Assembly (NCBI RefSeq): GCF_000332645.1
Contig: NZ_AMXN01000004.1
Location: 434,001-498,000 of the forward strand
Source of the DNA: Bacillus inaquosorum KCTC 13429
Lineage (GTDB): Bacteria > Bacillota > Bacilli > Bacillales > Bacillaceae
DNA length: 64,000 nt
Reading direction: 5' to 3'
In this document: piece by piece, positions 25,020 to 34,095 of the stretch
How the letters are laid out: each line of letters starts with the position of its first letter
How positions within the stretch are numbered: the stretch's first letter is position 1
Position numbers and translations under genes: made by a program
The notes under the pieces: generated by a model
What the model saw: only the letters and a program-made list of their open reading frames with translations
Told to the model about the DNA's origin: nothing
Databases searched by the model: none

Positions 25020-27041
25020 TTATGCAATGGAATGCTTTTGACCCTTTTGCAGCTCATACATTTGATAATATTGGCCTTTGACCTCCATCAATTCCTCATG
25101 GTTCCCTCTCTCAACTATTTCTCCTTTATCGAGGACCAAAATCTGATCCGCGTTTCTGATTGTTGAAAGCCGGTGGGCAATGACGAAGGTTGTGCGTCCT
25201 TGTTTGACGACATCGAGCGCCTTCTGAATCACGGCCTCTGTCTCTGTATCAATGTGTGCCGTTGCTTCATCTAAAATCAAAATGGCGGGATCAAACGCCA
25301 AAGCTCTTGCGAAAGAAATTAACTGCCGCTCTCCAGAGGACAGCGTGCTCCCTTTTTCAATCACAGGTTCATTAATGCCTTTCGGAAGCTTTTCCAGAAG
25401 CGGCTCGGCTCCGACTTGCCGCAATGCTTTTTTGATATTTTCTTCAGTCATTCTCTCGTCATCCAGACTTACGTTAGAACCGATTGTGCCCGAAAATAAG
25501 TACGGGTCCTGAAGCACAATGCCCATATGGGATCTGAGTTCCTGTCTTGACATGTTGTAAATGCTTCTCCCATCAATCAGAATATCCCCTTTTTGTGCGT
25601 CATAAAAACGAAACAGGAGATTCAAAATTGAGCTCTTTCCTGATCCGGTATGGCCGACGAGCGCTACGGTTTCGCCTTTTTGGGCGGTAAAGGAAATATG
25701 CTTTAATACCTCTTCACCTTCTTGATACGCAAATGACACATCACGAAATTCAACCCGCCCCAGCGCGCGCTCCTTCGCCGGTTCACCCGCTTCTTCCGTA
25801 TTCTTTTCTTCAAGCAGTTCAAAAACGCGGCCGGCGGAGACCCGTGCAAGCTCCAGCTTTGAAAACTGATTGACGATGCCTGTAATCGGCTGAAATAACC
25901 GGTTTAAATAATCGACAAACGCGTACAGCACACCGATGGAAACAACCCCGGCCGCATTCAGGCTTGCACCGCCAAAATGCCAGATCAGACTGACAAACGC
26001 AAGGTTCCGGATCACATTGACAAGGTTATGGGACATTAAGGAGTTTAAATTCAGCATCCTGTTTTGAAAGTAAAAATGAGATTCATTTAATTCCTCAAAT
26101 TCTCTCATCGTTTCCTTTTGATGACGGAAAGCCTGAATAATCGTCATGCCTTGAATGGACTCATTCATTTTTGCGTTAATGTCACTGTTGATCGAACGGA
26201 TTTTTTGATTGTAATAAGACGCGTATTTTCGGTATATGACCGACCACAGCCAGATAATCGGCACAATTGCCAGACACACAAACGCGAGCTTAACATCCAG
26301 CAGAAACAAAGCCGTGAATATCCCGAGCATATAGATTCCGCTTGTCACAAATGTTGACAGCACTGTGACATATAAATCCCTGACGGCCTCCGTATCATTG
26401 GTAATCCGTGCAACCACTTTGCCGGCCGGAAGGTTGTCAAAATAGCGAATCGGCATTTTTTGTATATGCGAAAACACGTCCTGCCTCATCTTTTGGATAA
26501 TACGGTTGGCGCTCATCTGCAGCAAATAATGCTGTCCGTATTGAAAGAATACCGAAAAGACAAGCAAGCCCCCATACAGACAGATCAGAAACACCATTCC
26601 CATTATTTCTGGTTGATAGAACTGGAAAAGTTCCTGCTTTGACAGCTTTTCGGCAGCATATGTCCGGCTCTCATCGCCGTTTGTAATCGTCAGCTTTCCG
26701 TCAAAAACCGTTCTGTTTCCGTCAAAACTGACCGCCTGATCAACAAAATAAAACGCCATTCCCACTTGATAAATATGCGCTTCTTTTTCTTTAGAAACAG
26801 GTCCCTGCATACGGTCCTCTCTGACATAAGAGACGCCGTGAAACTGAACGGCGTTTTTATCTTTTTCCGCAGCTTCATACCATGTTTTCTCAATGCCAAG
26901 GATATGGTCGTCAATCATTTTTTTGCCGATAAACGGCCCGGTCAGTTCTGCCCCGACAGCGATCGCAAGCAATAGGACGGCTGTGATCAGCAATTTTCGA
27001 TAAAGGAGTGCGTATCTCCATAACGTTTTCCCTGTTTTCAT
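25020..27041 (-). CDS. bmrD: BmrD (YheH), multidrug ABC exporter half
   Basis: A 673-residue ABC exporter half: six membrane helices (about residues 15-370) with a large extracytoplasmic insert of about 90 residues after the first helix. The ATPase domain has Walker A GHTGSGKSS, signature LSSGERQLISFA and canonical Walker B LILDEATAHID. It pairs with BmrC to form the heterodimeric multidrug exporter BmrCD. The gene overlaps bmrC by 4 bases (ATGA-type coupling). Expression is expected to follow the attenuated bmrB leader upstream. Confidence 0.95.
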   Translation of the reverse strand: MKTGKTLWRYALLYRKLLITAVLLLAIAVGAELTGPFIGKKMIDDHILGIEKTWYEAAEKDKNAVQFHGVSYVREDRMQGPVSKEKEAHIYQVGMAFYFVDQAVSFDGNRTVFDGKLTITNGDESRTYAAEKLSKQELFQFYQPEIMGMVFLICLYGGLLVFSVFFQYGQHYLLQMSANRIIQKMRQDVFSHIQKMPIRYFDNLPAGKVVARITNDTEAVRDLYVTVLSTFVTSGIYMLGIFTALFLLDVKLAFVCLAIVPIIWLWSVIYRKYASYYNQKIRSINSDINAKMNESIQGMTIIQAFRHQKETMREFEELNESHFYFQNRMLNLNSLMSHNLVNVIRNLAFVSLIWHFGGASLNAAGVVSIGVLYAFVDYLNRLFQPITGIVNQFSKLELARVSAGRVFELLEEKNTEEAGEPAKERALGRVEFRDVSFAYQEGEEVLKHISFTAQKGETVALVGHTGSGKSSILNLLFRFYDAQKGDILIDGRSIYNMSRQELRSHMGIVLQDPYLFSGTIGSNVSLDDERMTEENIKKALRQVGAEPLLEKLPKGINEPVIEKGSTLSSGERQLISFARALAFDPAILILDEATAHIDTETEAVIQKALDVVKQGRTTFVIAHRLSTIRNADQILVLDKGEIVERGNHEELMEVKGQYYQMYELQKGQKHSIA

Positions 27042-28795
27042 GCCCCTGTTCCCCCTTCCTCCGCAGTGAACAGCTGCTGTCTTTCATATTGTTCCCGGTA
27101 CCACCCATTATTGGCCAGCAGTTCCTGATGCGTGCCTCTCTCAGAAATCACGCCGCCGTCCATCACAAGGATCAGGTCAGCATGCTCTACCGCGGATAAA
27201 CGGTGCGTCAAAATAAATGTCGTTTTTCCTTTGCGGTTTTCTCTGATATTGCTGATAATCGCCGCCTCTGTTTTGGCATCTACAGCAGAAAGCGAATCAT
27301 CCAAAATCAAAATCTCCGGATTCGCCATGAGTGCTCTCGCAATCGAAATTCTTTGCTTTTGCCCGCCGGACAGCGCCACGCCTTTTTCACCGACCATTGT
27401 CTCCAGACCGGACGGAAGCATGTGTAAATCGTTTTTAAAGTGTGCTTCGGCAATCGCTTGCTTAACCTCTTCATCACTTGCATCCTGTTTTCCGTATACA
27501 ATATTTTCTTTTACCGTCCGTGAAAACAGCAAATGATCCTGCGGCACATATCCGATCCACCCGCGGAGCCGGTCAAGAGGGATCTGCTCAATCGGCACGC
27601 CTGAGAATGTGATGCTCCCTTCACCGGTAGGGTACTGGCGCAAAAGCTGCTTAATAATCGTCGTTTTTCCGCTCCCGGTTTTACCGGCAATCCCGACAGT
27701 CTGCCCTTTTCGCACTGTAAAAGAAACATCTTGAATATTGCTGCTTGTTGAGCTTGGATATGTAAAGCTGACATGGCTGAAAACGATATCTCCAGGCTCT
27801 TTCAATTCAGCTGGCTGCTTTGGATCTGTCACATCCGGTTCATAAGATAGGGTTTCATTTACCCGATCTAATGACGCATTGCCTCGCTGCATCACATTAA
27901 TGAGTTCACCGATTGCAAACATCGGCCAAATCATCATGCCGAGATAAACATTAAAGGAAACAAGCTCGCCAAGCGTCAGCTCATTCCGGAACACTAGAAA
28001 CGCTCCGTAGCCGAGCCCAATCAGATAGCTGGCGCCGACAAGCAGCTTCACCGTCGGCTCAAACAGCGAATCAATAAAAGCCACTTTCATATTTTTCTGA
28101 TAAACATCGGCGGTCATTTCATTAAACCGGCGGACATCGTTTGTTTCCTGTACATACGCGCGAACCACCCGCACGCCTGAAACAGATTCAAGCACCCTGT
28201 CATTCAGCGCCCCGAACGCATTTTGGGCCTCCGTAAACCGCTCGTGAATTTTACTTCCGTATAGACTGATTGCAATCGCCATGACGGGAAGCGGGATAAT
28301 GGCGGCAAAGGTCAGCTTCCAGCTAATCAGAAACCCCATCGTCAAAAAGATCGTCATCATAAACATCGTAGAGTCGACTAACGTCAATATGCCAAACCCC
28401 GTCGTTAAACTGACAGCCTGAAGATCATTCGTCCCCCGTGCCATTAGATCGCCTGTACGGTTTTTTTCATAAAACGGTGGTGACATGGCCAGCAGATGCC
28501 CCATCAGCTTCGTACGAAGAATTTTCTCCATCACATTCGCTCCGCCAAACAGCTGATGCATCCAAAAATAAGACATGATATACACGGCCGCCGTCAACAC
28601 AAAAAAGATACCGATATAAAACAACAGCCCTTCCGCAGTAAACGCCCCCGATTTCATATCATCTATGGCGTTCCCCAAGAGCTTAGGCGGAAACATTTCA
28701 ATTACATTGACTCCTAATAAAAGCACAATCGCAATCGTATAGCGCAGCCAGTAAGCTTTAAAAAACCAGCCAAGCTTTTTCAATACTGAAAACAT
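27038..28795 (-). CDS. bmrC: BmrC (YheI), multidrug ABC exporter half
   Basis: A 585-residue partner of BmrD: six membrane helices, then an ATPase domain with Walker A GKTGSGKTT, signature LSGGQKQRISIA and Walker B LILDDSLSAVD. The catalytic Glu after Walker B is Asp, as expected for the degenerate site of a heterodimeric exporter. I chose ATG 28795 (MFSVLKKLGWFF), with GAGGAGATGG 7-8 bases upstream; the frame is open 35 codons further but that has no homology. It is the first structural gene after the bmrB attenuator. Confidence 0.95.
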   Translation of the reverse strand: MFSVLKKLGWFFKAYWLRYTIAIVLLLGVNVIEMFPPKLLGNAIDDMKSGAFTAEGLLFYIGIFFVLTAAVYIMSYFWMHQLFGGANVMEKILRTKLMGHLLAMSPPFYEKNRTGDLMARGTNDLQAVSLTTGFGILTLVDSTMFMMTIFLTMGFLISWKLTFAAIIPLPVMAIAISLYGSKIHERFTEAQNAFGALNDRVLESVSGVRVVRAYVQETNDVRRFNEMTADVYQKNMKVAFIDSLFEPTVKLLVGASYLIGLGYGAFLVFRNELTLGELVSFNVYLGMMIWPMFAIGELINVMQRGNASLDRVNETLSYEPDVTDPKQPAELKEPGDIVFSHVSFTYPSSTSSNIQDVSFTVRKGQTVGIAGKTGSGKTTIIKQLLRQYPTGEGSITFSGVPIEQIPLDRLRGWIGYVPQDHLLFSRTVKENIVYGKQDASDEEVKQAIAEAHFKNDLHMLPSGLETMVGEKGVALSGGQKQRISIARALMANPEILILDDSLSAVDAKTEAAIISNIRENRKGKTTFILTHRLSAVEHADLILVMDGGVISERGTHQELLANNGWYREQYERQQLFTAEEGGTGA

Positions 28796-28914
28796 CGATT
28801 CCCATCTCCTCATCAGCCGCCTTCTATTTTTTCCTTGCAGCTTTTTTCGTTCAGTTTGACATGAGCTGCCCTCGCCTTTGTATTTGTCTTCACATCCCAT
28901 ACACCTGTCTTTCC

Positions 28915-29076
28915 TTAGATTTTGTATATAAAAAAGGCATGAAGCGACAGCTCCATGCCTTTTTTAACCGATATGATATGCACAGCGCTTTTCAGCGCGC
29001 GGCTCGACCAAAAAAACCGTTCAATTAAACAGAACATAGGGTTTGCCGCGCCAATATGAAACTGTTTGATAAACAC
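28915..29076 (-). CDS. bmrB: BmrB (YheJ) leader ORF, 53 codons
   Basis: A GTG-started frame beginning VFIKQFHIGAANPMFCLIER and running across the attenuator hairpin to a TAA at 28915. Its length matches my memory of 168 YheJ/BmrB. In 168 bmrB is reported as a leader ORF whose translation controls transcription of bmrCD (ribosome-mediated attenuation). CAAGGA lies 6 bases before the GTG. A competing leader ORF with a better ribosome site overlaps it at 29021-29092, so which one is translated is not certain. Confidence 0.55.
   Translation of the reverse strand: MFIKQFHIGAANPMFCLIERFFWSSRALKSAVHIISVKKGMELSLHAFFIYKI
28931..28965 (-). terminator. Transcription attenuator before bmrCD
   Basis: Stem AAAAAGGCATG/CATGCCTTTTTT on the minus strand with a 12-base loop and a T run, inside the leader and 136 bases before bmrC. 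A second stem, GCGCTTTTCAGCGC (28985-28998), lies just upstream and may take part in the alternative fold. Confidence 0.85.
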
Positions 29077-29092
29077 GCAAATTCCTTGGCAT
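29021..29092 (-). CDS. 23-codon leader ORF with perfect ribosome site
   Basis: ATG at 29092, 7 bases after AAGGAGGG, encodes a basic aromatic peptide starting MPRNLRVYQTVSYW and ending PYVLFN, with TGA at 29021. This has the strongest translation signal in the bmr leader, and its stop lies just upstream of the attenuator structures, as expected of a true leader peptide. It overlaps the 53-codon bmrB frame in another phase. Confidence 0.55.
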   Translation of the reverse strand: MPRNLRVYQTVSYWRGKPYVLFN

Positions 29093-29239
29093 AGCAAACC
29101 CTCCTTCCATTCTGATTTCATCTTTTTTCATCATATAAACAAAACCTTTTTTTGTCAATCATGACTTGAATAGGAAAAGGTTAATTGTACTCAAATCCGG
29201 GTATTGTGTTGTAAGACGTTTTTTGAAAGGGTGAGAATG

Positions 29240-29740
29240 ATGTTTCATGCTGACCGTATCATTGTCGCGTTTGACGGAAGTGAAAATAGTAAGAAAGCGC
29301 TTCAGACAGCCATCGATCTTGCTAAAACCGTAAATGCCGCCATTACCGTCGCCCATTCACATGATATGAAAGACAATCAAACCATCATCGACCCGCCGAG
29401 GCCCGCAGCAGGGGCAAGCTATATTGGCGGAGGCATGACAAGTGTTCCTGATCCGCTGATATCAGATGTTGCACCACCTGAGCCAATGATCTATGAAGAC
29501 CGTACGGAAGAAGTCATCGCCGAAGCCAGAATGATGCTGAATGACCAGCAGGCAAATGGAGATATCGATATATTAGAAGGTGATCCGGCTGAATCGATTA
29601 TCGAACATGCAAACCGCATTTCTGCCGATATGATCGTAACCGGAAGCAGAGACCAAAACAGGCTGAAAAAGCTAATATTCGGAAGTGTAAGTGAAAAGCT
29701 TTCAGCGAAATCTGATATACCCGTTTTAATCGTGAAGTGA
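29240..29740 (+). CDS. yheK: YheK, universal stress protein family
   Basis: A 166-residue UspA-type protein beginning MFHADRIIVAFDGSENSKKA. The central part is Pro/Gly-rich and the C-terminus carries the nucleotide-binding GSRDQNRLKKLIFGSVSEKL, close to the G-x2-G-x9-G-S/T motif, with the first Gly replaced. It is probably cytosolic. ATG 29240 is 8 bases after GAAAGGG; the preceding ATG 29237 is equally in frame. It diverges from the bmr operon. Confidence 0.85.
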   Translation: MFHADRIIVAFDGSENSKKALQTAIDLAKTVNAAITVAHSHDMKDNQTIIDPPRPAAGASYIGGGMTSVPDPLISDVAPPEPMIYEDRTEEVIAEARMMLNDQQANGDIDILEGDPAESIIEHANRISADMIVTGSRDQNRLKKLIFGSVSEKLSAKSDIPVLIVK

Positions 29741-29763
29741 GCACGCCCTGTGCTCGCTTTTTT
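29735..29763 (+). terminator. Terminator of yheK
   Basis: Stem AAGTGAGCAC/GTGCTCGCTT with one G-T pair and a 5-base loop, then seven T. The yheK stop lies in the left arm. Confidence 0.8.
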
Positions 29764-29807
29764 ATATTCATAATTGTGAAAAAACATAGATTTTCGTTTT
29801 TTTCTGT

Positions 29808-29842
29808 TATAATGCTTTCGTGCCCAAAAGCACAAAAGCATT
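29808..29842 (+). promoter_or_regulatory. nhaC promoter with overlapping inverted repeat
   Basis: TATAAT at 29808-29813 is a consensus -10. A 13-bp inverted repeat, AATGCTTTCGTGC (29811-29823) and GCACAAAAGCATT (29830-29842), has one mismatch and spacer CCAAAA. It begins inside the -10 and spans the expected transcription start, the position of a repressor operator. It ends 23 bases before the nhaC start. Confidence 0.5.
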
Positions 29843-29865
29843 AAAGATATATATGGGGTGTTATT

Positions 29866-31227
29866 TTGGATTCTCAAAAAAAGCTGACATTTCCGTTAGC
29901 CGTCGGTTTATTTATATTCATGTTAGCCATCATTATTTCTTGCTTATTCTTTCTTCATACAGAACCGCATATCCCGCTGTTTCTATGTGTTGTCATGCTT
30001 TCAGCAGCCGGTTTATGGTTCGGTTTTTCTTGGAAGACCCTAGAAAAAGGGATTGTGGATGGGATCAAAAACGGCGCACAGCCAATTATTGTTCTGGCGC
30101 TGATCGGCATCTTAATCGGCGCTTGGATGTACAGCGGCGCCATACCGTCCGTAACAGTTTATGCCCTGTCCTTTATTGAACCAAGCCACCTTCTTTTGAC
30201 AGCTTTGTTTTCATGCATGATCATCAGCACACTTGTCGGCTCAAGCCTGACAACTGTGAGCACGATTGGGGTAGCGCTGATCGGCGTGGCGAGTGCGGCC
30301 GGCGTTCCCCTTGAATGGACAGCAGGCGCAGTCATATGCGGTGCTTGTTTTGGTGATAAAATGTCTCCGATGTCGGACACAACCAATTTCGCCGCCGGCA
30401 TAGGCGAAATACCGATCTTTGAACATATTCGCCATATGATGGGCACTACCATTCCAGCTTTGCTTATCACCATCGTTTTGTTTTACTTTCTCGGTTTATC
30501 TGTATCAGCGGATGCTGCTTCAACCGATGATATCCAACATGTCATCACCGGAATAAAGGATGCCGCAAACGTGACACCGTGGGCTCTTCTTTCCCCGCTC
30601 TTAGTCGTTTTGCTGGCGATTAAGCGTGTATCTGTAATTCCCGTTCTGACTATCGGAATTATTTCCTCGGGAATTTTGACTGCTATTTTTGTACCTGACA
30701 GCAGCTTGCAGGCGTTTATGACAGCTTTGCAAAATGGCACGACGTTCCAAACTGACAATGAAGCGGCCGCAAAAATTATCAACAGAGGGGGACTGCAATC
30801 CATGATGGGCTCTGTCTCTCTCATTATGATTGCTTTTGCACTGGGCGGATTAATGGAGAAAATCGGATTGATTTCTGCACTTTTGGAAGGCGTCATGAAA
30901 GGCATCCGCTCAAAAGGCCGTCTTGTTGCGGCGACCGTCGGCTCAAGCATCGGCGTCAATCTTGCAACCGGCGAACAGTATTTATCAATATTAATACCGG
31001 GACAATCATTTAAATCCTTATATGACAAACAAAACATCCAGCGAAAATTTCTGACAAGATCATTGGAGGACGGCGGGACATTGATTAACCCGTTGATCCC
31101 TTGGGGCGTCAGCGGCGCTTTTATGGCGAGCGCGCTTGGTGTTCCCGTCATAGACTATATCCCGTTTACGTTCTTCCTCTATATATCACCGATGATCTCC
31201 ATTTTGATTGGATTTGTTAAAAAATAA
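29866..31227 (+). CDS. nhaC: NhaC, Na+/H+ antiporter
   Basis: A 453-residue NhaC-family antiporter with about 11-12 hydrophobic helices. Family segments include ALIGILIGAWMYSGAIPSV, the acidic CGACFGDKMSPMSDTTNFAA loop and GVNLATGEQYLSILIPGQSF. It exchanges cytoplasmic Na+ for H+. The start is TTG 29866 (MDSQKKLTFPLAVG) after ATATGGGGTG. It is monocistronic, with a suspected operator over its promoter. Confidence 0.94.
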   Translation: MDSQKKLTFPLAVGLFIFMLAIIISCLFFLHTEPHIPLFLCVVMLSAAGLWFGFSWKTLEKGIVDGIKNGAQPIIVLALIGILIGAWMYSGAIPSVTVYALSFIEPSHLLLTALFSCMIISTLVGSSLTTVSTIGVALIGVASAAGVPLEWTAGAVICGACFGDKMSPMSDTTNFAAGIGEIPIFEHIRHMMGTTIPALLITIVLFYFLGLSVSADAASTDDIQHVITGIKDAANVTPWALLSPLLVVLLAIKRVSVIPVLTIGIISSGILTAIFVPDSSLQAFMTALQNGTTFQTDNEAAAKIINRGGLQSMMGSVSLIMIAFALGGLMEKIGLISALLEGVMKGIRSKGRLVAATVGSSIGVNLATGEQYLSILIPGQSFKSLYDKQNIQRKFLTRSLEDGGTLINPLIPWGVSGAFMASALGVPVIDYIPFTFFLYISPMISILIGFVKK

Positions 31228-31262
31228 AAAGAGAGCCGCTTGCAAAGCGGGCTCTTTTTTTA
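31226..31262. terminator. Terminator between nhaC and dat
   Basis: Stem AGAGCCGCTT/AAGCGG(G)CTCT with a one-base bulge, preceded by A residues and followed by eight T. Confidence 0.85.
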
Positions 31263-31269
31263 TGCTTCA

Positions 31270-32118
31270 TTATGAAATGCTTGCGGCCTGCTGAATGCTT
31301 TCTTGAAAAGCAGCCTGAAGCTGTTTTGTCACCGGTCCGGGTTTACCGCTTCCGATCGACTCTCCATCGAGCGTCACGACCGGAATGATCTCCGCCGTCG
31401 TTGAGGAAATAAAGATTTCTTCCGCCTGTCTCAGCTCTTCCTCACTGACAGGCTTCTCATCAAGCTTGATCCCATTCTTTTCAATCAGCCCTAAAATCTT
31501 CATCCGTGTAATTCCATTAAGAATGAGCCGGTTAGCAGGATGTGTCCGCACCGTTCCATTGATAACAACATAAACGTTAGAGGATGTACCTTCCGTGACA
31601 ACACCGTCTCTCATTAAAATGCTCTCAAATGCTCCAGCTTCATAGGCTTTTTGCTTTGTCATAACATTATACAGTAAATTCAGACTTTTGATGTCGCATC
31701 TCAGCCAGCGAAGGTCCTCATCTGTAATGGCTGCCACTCCGTATGCCTGCTCTTGCTCCGGTTTTTTCACAGTAAATGTGTAAGCAGTCGTCTGCGGCTC
31801 AAGTCCTGCTTCATACTGGTGTTTTCGCGGCGCCACACCTCTTGTTGTCTGAATGTATACCGCTCCTTCACTGACCGCATTCTCCTGTACAAGCTTTTGC
31901 AGGTCCCACTCGAGATCTTCTATACTGAACGGCAGTGAAATCCCTATTTCAGCCGCACTTCTGAAAAAACGCTCCGCATGCTCGCGCAAGCCGAACAATA
32001 CCCCTTTGTACACCCTGATAACCTCATAGATACCGTCACCAAACTGATAACCGCGATCCTCCAAATCGATCGATGCTTCGCTGCGCCCAATCAGCTGGCC
32101 ATTGACTAAAACCTTCAT
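31270..32118 (-). CDS. dat: D-alanine aminotransferase (Dat, YheM)
   Basis: A 282-residue fold-type IV PLP enzyme converting D-alanine and 2-oxoglutarate to pyruvate and D-glutamate, which feeds peptidoglycan synthesis. The PLP lysine lies in [14 protein letters not shown] near residue 146. Other family segments are [20 protein letters not shown] and [24 protein letters not shown] precedes the ATG. It is monocistronic, diverging from yheN. Confidence 0.96.
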   Translation of the reverse strand: MKVLVNGQLIGRSEASIDLEDRGYQFGDGIYEVIRVYKGVLFGLREHAERFFRSAAEIGISLPFSIEDLEWDLQKLVQENAVSEGAVYIQTTRGVAPRKHQYEAGLEPQTTAYTFTVKKPEQEQAYGVAAITDEDLRWLRCDIKSLNLLYNVMTKQKAYEAGAFESILMRDGVVTEGTSSNVYVVINGTVRTHPANRLILNGITRMKILGLIEKNGIKLDEKPVSEEELRQAEEIFISSTTAEIIPVVTLDGESIGSGKPGPVTKQLQAAFQESIQQAASIS

Positions 32119-32403
32119 AAAAGCCCTCCCTTTTCGAGATTTTCCCTGATGCTTTTCAAGCTGTTGTTGTCACTTATTCTATCATATTGGACAAGCTGAA
32201 AAACAGAAAGATCAAGAGATCTATAGCGGGAAGGAGTTTATTTTTCCCTTAAAATCTGATATTTCGACAAATTCCCTATGTTCTTTCCAGTTTTATTCCT
32301 GTATACTTGACTGGTAATACATAGGTTGTAAACATATGGCATCTTCATAAGCTGCCTGCTGTACAGCGATATGTAGAGATTTTATGCCAATGGAGAGATT
32401 GTT

Positions 32404-33252
32404 ATGCGACAAACGAGAGGAGACGCTTCTCCTTCTGCAGTTTCGCTTGCTTTTAAATTTGCAAGTTTAGCAGTTTTATGTGTGCTGCTTTTGCTTATGG
32501 TGATTTTAGGTTATTCCAACAGCTCATCAAAAGCAAAGGAAGTCACTGTCACAACAAACGGCCAGCTTCGCAATGAGAAGGAAAGCCTGAAGCTGAAAAA
32601 CGACTCCCCCGATCTGCTGATAAAACATCTGCAGACAAAGCGGAACATGGGAGATAAGACGGTTTACTTAACCTTCGATGATGGCCCGTCAGCCTTTACA
32701 AACCGCTTGCTCGACGTACTGAAAAGCGCTGATGTAAAAGCGACATTTTTTATGCTGTCACCGCGGATGAACGAATTCAAACAAGCTGTGAAAAGGTCAG
32801 AAAAGGAAGGCCACGCACTCGGTTTACACGGCGTTACCCATAATAACAAACTGTTCTATCAAACGCCGACATCTCCGTTAAAAGAAATGGAGGAGGCGCG
32901 TGACACGCTGCAAGATATTACAGGTTATAAAACCGATCTTGTCAGAACGCCATACGGGAGCAAGCCGTCACTGACCGCCTCACAAATCCGCAATCTTGAA
33001 AAAGACGGTTTTGTGTACTGGGATTGGACGATCGACAGCATGGACTGGAAATACCGCAATTCAAAATATGTGACTGCAGTATTACAGCAGCTTGAGAATA
33101 TGGAACACGGCCATTCAAGCCGGCCGTATGTGATTCTCATGCATGATCTTCCTGCTACAGTAAACGCGCTGCCGGTACTAATCAATAAACTAAAAGAAAA
33201 GGGCTATTCCTTCGGAGTGTTAGAGGACACAATGGTTCCTGTTCACGAATAA
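32404..33252 (+). CDS. yheN: YheN, membrane-anchored polysaccharide deacetylase
   Basis: 282 residues: a basic N-terminus, one membrane anchor (FKFASLAVLCVLLLLMVILG), then a NodB/PDA domain. Motif 1 is LTFDDGPS, motif 2 is HGVTH, motif 3 is RTPYGSKPS and motif 4 is YWDWTIDSMDW. The catalytic Asp pair and the metal-binding His residues are present. The domain faces the cell wall and probably acts on N-acetylated peptidoglycan or glycan. Two paralogs of this type, PdaA and PdaC, are known in B. subtilis; the substrate of YheN is not fixed. Confidence 0.9.
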   Translation: MRQTRGDASPSAVSLAFKFASLAVLCVLLLLMVILGYSNSSSKAKEVTVTTNGQLRNEKESLKLKNDSPDLLIKHLQTKRNMGDKTVYLTFDDGPSAFTNRLLDVLKSADVKATFFMLSPRMNEFKQAVKRSEKEGHALGLHGVTHNNKLFYQTPTSPLKEMEEARDTLQDITGYKTDLVRTPYGSKPSLTASQIRNLEKDGFVYWDWTIDSMDWKYRNSKYVTAVLQQLENMEHGHSSRPYVILMHDLPATVNALPVLINKLKEKGYSFGVLEDTMVPVHE

Positions 33253-33288
33253 AAAAAGTGAGGCGCATAAGTGCAGCCTCACTTTTTT
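33251..33288. terminator. Bidirectional terminator between yheN and srtN
   Basis: Stem AAAAAAGTGAGGC/GCCTCACTTTTTT with a 10-11-base loop. It contains the srtN stop codon. Confidence 0.9.
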
Positions 33289-34022
33289 ATGCCCAAACTC
33301 CGGGCAAACTCTCCAATTTTTTGATGGATGACCATGTCAAACAAGCTGTCGCAATACGTCGGCTCGAGGTTAATGATGACTTTCTTCATGCCGGGAATCC
33401 GGCTTGCGTCCTCAGGCACAAACCTCGCCGGAGCAACCTCGAGAGACGTGCCGATGACCAATAAAAGATCTGCTTGTTCCAGTTTTTCATAAAGGGTGTC
33501 AAAGTGCAGGACGGCATCGCCAAAGAGAACAACATCTGTTTTTAATACCGTTCCGCAAATCTCCCCATCTTTTCCGGCTGCCGTACACTCCGGCACCTCC
33601 CGATCCAGCAAATGAGGAAGATCATATCGGGCGCCGCATGCCGGACAAGCTGCTGTCTGAATAGAGCCGTGCAGTTCATATACATGTCTGCTCCCGGCTT
33701 TTTTATGAAGGCCGTCAATGTTTTGTGTAAAAATATCGACCTGCTTCCCTTGCTTCTCCAGCTCAGCTAAAAGCAAGTGCCCTTCATTCGGTTCAAAGCT
33801 GCCGCTCATTTTCATTTGGAACAATTCTTTGAATTTGGGCCAAAACAGACGCGGATGGCTTAAAAAATAATCAAGGCTCATCGCTTCCATTCTTGAGGCA
33901 TCCTCCGTCCAAATGCCCCCGGCTGAACGAAAGTCGGGAATTCCTGATTCTGTGCTCATTCCCGCTCCGGTCAGCACGACAATTCGCTGCGCTTCATTTA
34001 AAATATTTCTGAATGCTTCCAC
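33279..34022 (-). CDS. srtN: SrtN (YhdZ), NAD-dependent sirtuin deacetylase
   Basis: A 247-residue sirtuin with all core motifs: GAGMSTESGIPDFRS (NAD binding), TQNIDGLH, catalytic His in YELHGS, Zn2+ ligands in CPACG and the later C...C (PECTAAGKDGEICGT), then GTSLEVAP. It removes acetyl groups from protein lysines; in B. subtilis SrtN works beside AcuC on acetyl-CoA synthetase. It follows yhdY on the same strand. Confidence 0.95.
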   Translation of the reverse strand: MEAFRNILNEAQRIVVLTGAGMSTESGIPDFRSAGGIWTEDASRMEAMSLDYFLSHPRLFWPKFKELFQMKMSGSFEPNEGHLLLAELEKQGKQVDIFTQNIDGLHKKAGSRHVYELHGSIQTAACPACGARYDLPHLLDREVPECTAAGKDGEICGTVLKTDVVLFGDAVLHFDTLYEKLEQADLLLVIGTSLEVAPARFVPEDASRIPGMKKVIINLEPTYCDSLFDMVIHQKIGEFARSLGIKK

Positions 34023-34057
34023 CTCAACACCGCCTTTTTTCTCTTATTTTACCATGA

Positions 34058-34089
34058 AAAAGACTCCGCCTCTGTCAGACGAAGTCTTC
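34058..34089 (-). terminator. Imperfect terminator after yhdY
   Basis: Minus-strand stem AAGACT(TCG)/(CGG)AGTCTT followed by TTTTTCAT. It would stop most yhdY transcripts before srtN. Confidence 0.6.
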
Positions 34090-34095
34090 CCCTTT

